The notes beneath the pieces are model-generated. The model worked only from the letters and a program-made list of their open reading frames with translations. It was not told the DNA's origin and did no database searches. This document shows positions 59,004 through 64,000 of a stretch of DNA of 64,000 nucleotides, piece after piece; within the stretch, counting starts at the first letter, position 1; every line of letters begins with the position of its first letter. Made by a program: the position numbers and the translations under genes. This DNA is from Rhizobium sp. SL86 (GTDB lineage: Bacteria; Pseudomonadota; Alphaproteobacteria; Rhizobiales; Rhizobiaceae): NCBI RefSeq assembly GCF_026672545.1, contig NZ_JAPPRJ010000001.1:2171501-2235500 (forward strand), read 5' to 3'.

Positions 59004-60191
59004 TCAGAAAAACGCCTGGATGCCAGTCTGTGCACGGCCAAGGATCAGCGCATGCACGTCATGCGTTCCCTCATAGGTGTTGACCGTTTCCAGGTTCTGC
59101 GCGTGGCGCATCACGTGGTATTCGATCTGGATGCCGTTGCCGCCGTGCATGTCGCGGGCCTGGCGGGCGATGTCGAGCGCCTTGCCGCAATTGTTGCGTT
59201 TGACGATGGAGATCATTTCCGGCGCCATCTTGTGCTCGTCCATCAGGCGGCCAACGCGCAAGCTGCCCTGCAGGCCAAGCGCGATTTCCGTCTGCATGTC
59301 GGCAAGCTTCTTCTGGTAGAGCTGGGTGCCGGCGAGCGGCTTGCCGAACTGCTTGCGGTCGAGACCGTACTGGCGGGCGCGCAGCCAGCAATCTTCCGCG
59401 GCCCCCATGACCCCCCAGGAAATACCGTAGCGGGCACGGTTGAGGCAGCCGAACGGACCCTTGAGTCCTGACACGTTCGGCAGAAGCGCCTCTTCCGACA
59501 CTTCGACGCCATCCATGACGATTTCGCCGGTGATCGAGGCGCGCAGCGACAGCTTGCCGCCGATCTTCGGGGCGGAGAGGCCCTTCATGCCTTTTTCCAG
59601 CACGAAACCGCGGATCTCGTTGTTGTGCGCTTCCGACTTCGCCCAGACGACAAAGACATCGGCGATCGGTGCGTTGGAGATCCACATCTTCGAGCCGCGC
59701 AGGCGATAACCGCCGTCGATCTTTTCGGCGCGCGTCTTCATGCCGCCCGGATCGGAGCCGGCATCCGGCTCGGTGAGGCCGAAGCAGCCGATGAGTTCGC
59801 CGGAGACGAGGCCCGGCAGGTACTTCTGTTTCTGCGCGTCCGAGCCGTAGGCGTAGATCGGGTAGATCACGAGCGAGGACTGTACGCTCATCATCGAGCG
59901 ATAGCCACTGTCGATGCGCTCGACTTCGCGGGCGACGAGACCGTAGGCGACATAGGATGCGTTGGCCGCGCCATATTCTTCCGGCAGCGTCACGCCCAGC
60001 AGACCGGCCTGACCCATCAGCGGAAACAGTTCCGGCGCCGTGGTTTCGGAGAGGTAGGCTTCGTTGACGCGCGGCAGAAGCTCGGCCTTGGCAAAGGCTG
60101 CGGCCGCCTCGCGGATCATTCGCTCGTCTTCGGTCAGCTGGTCGTCGAGCAGGAAGGGATCTTCCCAGGAAAAGGCGGCACGGTCGCTCAC
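59004..60191 (-). CDS. gcdH: Glutaryl-CoA dehydrogenase
   Basis: 395 residues of the acyl-CoA dehydrogenase family. [20 protein letters not shown] and [20 protein letters not shown] are FAD/substrate segments. The C-terminal [20 protein letters not shown] carries the catalytic Glu in the form specific to glutaryl-CoA dehydrogenases. It converts glutaryl-CoA to crotonyl-CoA and CO2 in lysine/tryptophan breakdown. Start is GTG 60191 with GGAGG upstream. Divergent from a LysR regulator. Confidence 0.9.
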   Translation of the reverse strand: MSDRAAFSWEDPFLLDDQLTEDERMIREAAAAFAKAELLPRVNEAYLSETTAPELFPLMGQAGLLGVTLPEEYGAANASYVAYGLVAREVERIDSGYRSMMSVQSSLVIYPIYAYGSDAQKQKYLPGLVSGELIGCFGLTEPDAGSDPGGMKTRAEKIDGGYRLRGSKMWISNAPIADVFVVWAKSEAHNNEIRGFVLEKGMKGLSAPKIGGKLSLRASITGEIVMDGVEVSEEALLPNVSGLKGPFGCLNRARYGISWGVMGAAEDCWLRARQYGLDRKQFGKPLAGTQLYQKKLADMQTEIALGLQGSLRVGRLMDEHKMAPEMISIVKRNNCGKALDIARQARDMHGGNGIQIEYHVMRHAQNLETVNTYEGTHDVHALILGRAQTGIQAFF

Positions 60192-60234
60192 GTCAAAAAT
60201 CCTCCATCGGAAATGCTGGACAAACTATCGGCGA

Positions 60235-60250
60235 TACGGTGCACCGCGTA
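60235..60250. promoter_or_regulatory. Candidate LysR-type binding site between gcdH and the regulator
   Basis: TACGGTGCACCGCGTA has TACG/CGTA inverted ends and a CGGTGCACCG core palindrome, consistent with a T-N(11-12)-A LysR box. It lies 44 bases from each start codon, at the centre of the divergent region. Confidence 0.4.
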
Positions 60251-60293
60251 AAGCGCCGTTTACTCACGCCGTTATGAGCGTTAGGAATGCGCC

Positions 60294-61211
60294 ATGAGCA
60301 ATGTGAGCCGCCGTCTTCTTCCCTCCACCAGTGCCCTCGCCGCCTTTGAATCGGTGGCGCGGCTTGGCAGTTTTTCCGCCGCCGCCGATGAGCTGTCCTT
60401 GACGCAAGGGGCGATCAGCCGCCAGATTTCCGGGCTGGAAGAACAGCTTGGGCTGTTGCTCTTCGATCGCAGCAGCCGCGGTGTTTCGCTGACGGAGCCG
60501 GGCCGCGCCTATGCCAAATCGATCGGCGCCGCACTCTCGCAGATCCGGGCAGCCTCATTGCAGGCCATGACGAAAAAACATGGCGACACGCTGAATCTTG
60601 CGATGCTTCCGACCTTCGGCACCCGCTGGCTTCTGCCGCGCATCCCCCGTTTCGTCGCAGCGCATCCGGAGATCACGCTGAACTTCGCCACCCGCATCGG
60701 CATCTTCGATTTCGAGCAGGACGGGCTCGATGTGGCGATCCACATCGGCCAGCCGAACTGGCCGGGGGCGGACTGCACCTTCCTGATGGACGAAATGGTG
60801 GCGCCGATCTGCAGCCCGGCCTTCCTGGCCGAGAACCCGGTGGCAAAGCCGCAGGACCTGTTGGGGCTGCCGCTTCTGCACATGGCCTCGCGTCCCGGGG
60901 CCTGGGCGCACTTCTTCGAGACGCAGGGTGTGGCTGGCACGCCGGCGCCCGGCATGCGGTTCGAACAGTTCGCCAGCGTCGGCCAGGCCTGCAGCGCCGG
61001 GCTTGGTGTGGCGCTGATGCCGCTCTTCCTGATCGAGGCGGAACTGAAGGCCGGTGATCTCGTGCAGGCACTGCCGCTGCAGGTCAGGAGCCCGAGTTCC
61101 TATTATGTCGTGGCGCCCATAACACGGATGGAATTCCGTCCCGTCGCGCTGTTTCGCAGCTGGCTGATCGAGGAAGTCGGCCGCTGGCGGGACGAACCCT
61201 ATTATGCCTGA
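60294..61211 (+). CDS. LysR-family regulator, probable regulator of gcdH
   Basis: 305 residues. The N-terminal winged helix reads STSALAAFESVARLGSFSAA then ADELSLTQGAISRQISGLEE, as in GcvA/GcdR-type LysR proteins. The effector domain contains NLAMLPTFGTRWLLPRIPRF and FDFEQDGLDVAIHIGQPNWP. Divergent from gcdH, the usual layout for glutarate-responsive GcdR; control of gcdH is inferred from this. Confidence 0.85.
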   Translation: MSNVSRRLLPSTSALAAFESVARLGSFSAAADELSLTQGAISRQISGLEEQLGLLLFDRSSRGVSLTEPGRAYAKSIGAALSQIRAASLQAMTKKHGDTLNLAMLPTFGTRWLLPRIPRFVAAHPEITLNFATRIGIFDFEQDGLDVAIHIGQPNWPGADCTFLMDEMVAPICSPAFLAENPVAKPQDLLGLPLLHMASRPGAWAHFFETQGVAGTPAPGMRFEQFASVGQACSAGLGVALMPLFLIEAELKAGDLVQALPLQVRSPSSYYVVAPITRMEFRPVALFRSWLIEEVGRWRDEPYYA

Positions 61212-61915
61212 TGCCGGAGTTTCTGATGCCGCATGAGATTGAGCCCCATGACTTCTGGCAGGAAATCCATCAACCGGGGACCTTTGCCGCCTCGGGCCCG
61301 TTTTCCGGCTTCTATCCGGCAGAGCTTGCGGATGGCCGGCAGATCCGCCTGCCGATCCGCCCGCTTCCCGATGGACAACACGCGCTCGCCTCGCTGATCA
61401 TCAACCAGGCAAGTTTTGCGGTTGTGGAAGTGCTGGCGGAGGATCTGGCCCGGCGGCTGTCTGCCTTTTCGCCGGATGTTGTGGTCGGTCTGCCGACACT
61501 GGGGCTGACGCTCGCCGCCGCCGTCGCCCGCCATCTCGGCCATTCCCGCTACGTGCCGCTCGGGACTTCGCGCAAATTCTGGTACGAGGACAGGCTGTCG
61601 GTGCCTCTGTCGTCGATCACCACGCCGGACCAGGTGAAGCGGCTCTACGTCGACCCCCGCATGCTGCCGCTGCTGAAGAACAGGCGCGTGGCGCTGGTGG
61701 ATGACGTGATCTCCAGCGGCAGTTCCATACTCGCCGGCCTGTCACTCCTGCGGTCGATCGATGTCGAACCTATCGCCATCGGTGCGGCCATGCTGCAATC
61801 GGATCGCTGGCATTCCACCCTCGAATCCTGTGGAGTGGACTGGTGGAACCAGGTTTGCGGCGCCGTCTGCACGCCCAGGCTGACGAAAATCAAGGACGGC
61901 TACTGGTCCCTGTGA
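61211..61915 (+). CDS. Phosphoribosyltransferase-domain protein
   Basis: 234 residues. The PRPP-binding signature is clear (RRVALVDDVISSGSSIL, about residues 157-173), preceded by PDVVVGLPTLGLTLAAAVAR. This is the type I PRTase fold of adenine or xanthine phosphoribosyltransferases, but the C-terminal hood is unusual (DRWHSTLESCGVDWWNQVCG). ATG 61211 overlaps the LysR stop by one base; ATG 61226 is an alternative. It may act in purine salvage or be a regulatory PRTase. Substrate unknown. Confidence 0.78.
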   Translation: MPEFLMPHEIEPHDFWQEIHQPGTFAASGPFSGFYPAELADGRQIRLPIRPLPDGQHALASLIINQASFAVVEVLAEDLARRLSAFSPDVVVGLPTLGLTLAAAVARHLGHSRYVPLGTSRKFWYEDRLSVPLSSITTPDQVKRLYVDPRMLPLLKNRRVALVDDVISSGSSILAGLSLLRSIDVEPIAIGAAMLQSDRWHSTLESCGVDWWNQVCGAVCTPRLTKIKDGYWSL

Positions 61916-62006
61916 TCAGGAAAATTGCAGCTTGCGGTCCCTTTCCGGATCGGCCTAGGATCGCGCTGCAACATGTCTCATGTCGAAAATTCGGAAAAGC
62001 GTCCCA

Positions 62007-63062
62007 ATGGAATTCGTCTTTGATGGCCACAATGATGTGCTTCTGCGTTTGTGGCGCAATATGCGCAATGGTGCAGACCCGTTGGCGGAGTTCGCCATGG
62101 GCACGCGGGAGGGCCATATCGATGGTCCGCGCGCAAAGGCGGGTGGTCTGGCCGGCGGCCTTTGCGCCATCTACATCCCATCGGGTGACCTGATTCTCAA
62201 GGAACCGGATGCCAACGGCCATTACCACACGCCACTGGCCTCGCCGTTGGAACGGGCTCCCTCGCTGGATATCGCGATCGAAAAGCTGGCATTGGCCCAC
62301 CGTCTGGACAAGGCCGGTGCCTGGCGCATCTGTCGCTCGACCGACGAGATCCGCCGGGCGATGGAGGATGGCATCTTTGCCGCGGTCGTGCACATGGAAG
62401 GCTGCGAGGCACTGGACGCCGACCTTGCCGCGCTCGAGGTCTTCTATGCGGCCGGCCTGCGCTCGCTCGGGCCGGTCTGGAGCCGCAACAATGCGTTTGG
62501 CCATGGCGTGCCCTTCGCCTTTCCGATGTCCCCGGATGCCGGTCCCGGCCTGACGGACCTCGGTTTCGAACTGGTGAGGGCCTGCGACCGGATGGGCATT
62601 GCCATCGATCTCGCCCACATCACCGAGAAGGGTTTCTGGGATGTGGCAAAGACCTCCGATGCGCCGCTGATCGCCAGCCATTCCAACGTGCATGCGCTGA
62701 CCGCCGTTGCCCGCAACCTGACGGACCGGCAGATGGATGCGATCCGCGAACGTCAAGGCATTGTCGGGTTGAACTACGCCGTGACGATGCTTCGGCCGGA
62801 TGCGCGTGACGATGCCAACACCAGCCTCGACCTGATGGTTCGCCACATCGATTACATGGTTGAACGCATGGGAATCGATTGTGTCGCGCTCGGCTCGGAC
62901 TTCGATGGCGCCACCGTGCCGCACGACATTGCAGACGCAGCCGGCAATCAGAAACTTGTTGCGGCGCTAAAATACGCGGGCTACGCTTCCGACGATCTCG
63001 CAAAGCTGTGCCGGGAAAACTGGCTGAGGGTTCTTTCAAAAACCTGGCACGAGCCGCGTTGA
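62007..63062 (+). CDS. Membrane dipeptidase (peptidase family M19)
   Basis: 351 residues. The zinc-site motif FDGHNDVL at the N-terminus, VVHMEGCEAL (bridging Glu), IDLAHITEKGFWDVA, SHSNVHALT and LGSDFDGATVPHDI follow the renal-dipeptidase order. These enzymes hydrolyse L-X-D/L-X dipeptides with a di-zinc centre. ATG 62007 follows GGAAAAG and places the zinc motif at residue 5-8; ATG 61980 is possible. It is followed by a peptide-binding protein gene, which suggests uptake followed by hydrolysis. Confidence 0.85.
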   Translation: MEFVFDGHNDVLLRLWRNMRNGADPLAEFAMGTREGHIDGPRAKAGGLAGGLCAIYIPSGDLILKEPDANGHYHTPLASPLERAPSLDIAIEKLALAHRLDKAGAWRICRSTDEIRRAMEDGIFAAVVHMEGCEALDADLAALEVFYAAGLRSLGPVWSRNNAFGHGVPFAFPMSPDAGPGLTDLGFELVRACDRMGIAIDLAHITEKGFWDVAKTSDAPLIASHSNVHALTAVARNLTDRQMDAIRERQGIVGLNYAVTMLRPDARDDANTSLDLMVRHIDYMVERMGIDCVALGSDFDGATVPHDIADAAGNQKLVAALKYAGYASDDLAKLCRENWLRVLSKTWHEPR

Positions 63063-63109
63063 CGGACCCACTTTCTACCTGCTCTAAACACAACAAAAAC
63101 AGGGAACTC

Positions 63110-64000
63110 ATGACCATGATCACCGCGTTCAATCGCAACCTCCGGATTCTGACGACCAGTGCTGCGCTGTCATTGGTCATGCTTTCGGCACCGCACGCCT
63201 TTGCCGCGACGCCCGCCGATACGCTGGTGGAAGGTTTTGCCATCGATGACATCATCTCGCTCGATCCGGGCGAGGCCTTCGAACTGTCGACGGCGGAAAT
63301 CACCGGCAACACCTACAGCAAGCTGGTCTCGATCGACATCAGCGACACGTCGAAGGTCGTGGGCGATCTTGCCGAGAGCTGGTCGACGTCGGAGGATGGC
63401 CTCACCTATACGTTCAAGCTGAAGAAGGGCCTGAAATTCGCCTCCGGCAATCCGGTGACGGCGGACGACGTGGCCTTCTCGTTCGAGCGTGCCGTCAAGC
63501 TCGACAAGTCGCCGGCCTTCCTGCTCACCCAGTTCGGCCTTAAGGGCGACAACGTGACGGAAAAGGCAAAGGCGACGGATCCGAGCACCTTCGTGCTGAC
63601 CGTCGACAAGCCCTATGCGCCGAGCTTCGTTCTCAACGTGCTGACCGCAACGGTTGCTTCCGTCGTCGACAAGAAGGCGACGATGGAGAAGGCGAAGGCC
63701 GTGACGCCGACCGCCGAATACAAGTGGGACACCGATTTCGGCAACGAGTTCCTGAAGACCGGTTATGCCGGTTCCGGCCCGTACAAGATCCTCGGCTGGA
63801 AGGCGAATGAAGCCGTCATCATGGAAGCCAATCCGAACTATTACGGCGAGAAGCCGAAGCTGAAGCGCGTGGTCTACCGCCACATGAAGGAAAGCTCCGG
63901 CCAGCGCCTGGCGCTGGAAAACGGTGATATCGACATTGCCCGCAACCTCGAACCCGGCGACATGGATGCCGTGTCGAAGAAGGACGGTCTGGCGATCACC
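63110..64000 (+). CDS. Peptide ABC transporter substrate-binding protein, DppA/OppA family (3' end outside window)
   Basis: 297 codons open to the window edge. Signal peptide from residues 1 to about 30 (LTTSAALSLVMLSAPHAFAA). The mature part shows the SBP family 5 pattern: DPGEAFELSTAEITGNTYSK, DLAESWSTSEDGLTYTFKLK, KGLKFASGNPVTADDVAFSF and GSGPYKILGWKANEAVIMEA. AGGGAACTC precedes the ATG. It follows the M19 dipeptidase by 47 bases, so a dipeptide ligand is likely. Permease and ATPase genes would lie beyond the window. Confidence 0.88.
   Translation, partial: MTMITAFNRNLRILTTSAALSLVMLSAPHAFAATPADTLVEGFAIDDIISLDPGEAFELSTAEITGNTYSKLVSIDISDTSKVVGDLAESWSTSEDGLTYTFKLKKGLKFASGNPVTADDVAFSFERAVKLDKSPAFLLTQFGLKGDNVTEKAKATDPSTFVLTVDKPYAPSFVLNVLTATVASVVDKKATMEKAKAVTPTAEYKWDTDFGNEFLKTGYAGSGPYKILGWKANEAVIMEANPNYYGEKPKLKRVVYRHMKESSGQRLALENGDIDIARNLEPGDMDAVSKKDGLAIT

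Overview
The window is about 64 kb of high-GC DNA from an alphaproteobacterium, most likely Rhizobiaceae (Rhizobium, Agrobacterium, Ensifer or Shinella type). This rests on gene families and order: paired opine/amino-acid and TctCBA uptake systems, fused caa3-type oxidase genes, an ECF15 (EcfG) sigma factor, DUF892 and DUF2934 stress proteins, poxvirus-type topoisomerase IB and a membrane glucose dehydrogenase. No tRNA, rRNA, CRISPR array, transposase or phage gene was seen. The species cannot be named from the sequence.

Layout. 1-3.9 kb: a 3'-truncated dimethylargininase-like gene divergent from a four-gene cationic amino-acid ABC transporter. 3.9-7.1 kb: an FMN-dependent monooxygenase and an MFS carrier, divergent from an XRE-cupin regulator, with a 20-bp palindrome between. 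7.1-9.7 kb: a cyanide-insensitive-type bd quinol oxidase with a tiny DUF2474 subunit. 9.9-44 kb: many small stress proteins mixed with larger genes (YbhP/YbhN/ClsB lipid trio, asparagine synthetase, a two-component system with TctCBA, an HWE kinase, topoisomerase IB, a PfpI protease-like protein, a caa3-type oxidase cluster, GlgX/GlgA, DUF892 proteins, an isochorismatase-like hydrolase), ending with an orphan EcfG sigma factor. 44-52 kb: PQQ glucose dehydrogenase, a BON protein and a TetR-controlled RND pump. 52-56 kb: sulfate uptake (sbp-cysTWA). 56-64 kb: AlkC-type DNA repair, succinate-semialdehyde dehydrogenase, glutaryl-CoA dehydrogenase with a divergent LysR regulator, a phosphoribosyltransferase, an M19 dipeptidase and the start of a peptide-binding protein gene.

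The main observation is regulatory. Reading the intergenic DNA by eye gave about 17 close matches to the alphaproteobacterial general-stress promoter (GGAAC, 16 or 17 bases, then CGTT or GGTT), between 9.9 and 44.2 kb. All lie just upstream of and pointing at genes, including ecfG itself. At equal base frequencies about one match would be expected by chance in this stretch on both strands. The region therefore looks like a general-stress-response hub: a self-regulated EcfG paralogue, without NepR or PhyR alongside, surrounded by its probable targets. At least two sites are nearly symmetric and can be read as bidirectional promoters. One further, weaker site on the minus strand points at no gene but at a terminator hairpin about 60 bases downstream, and may drive a small RNA.
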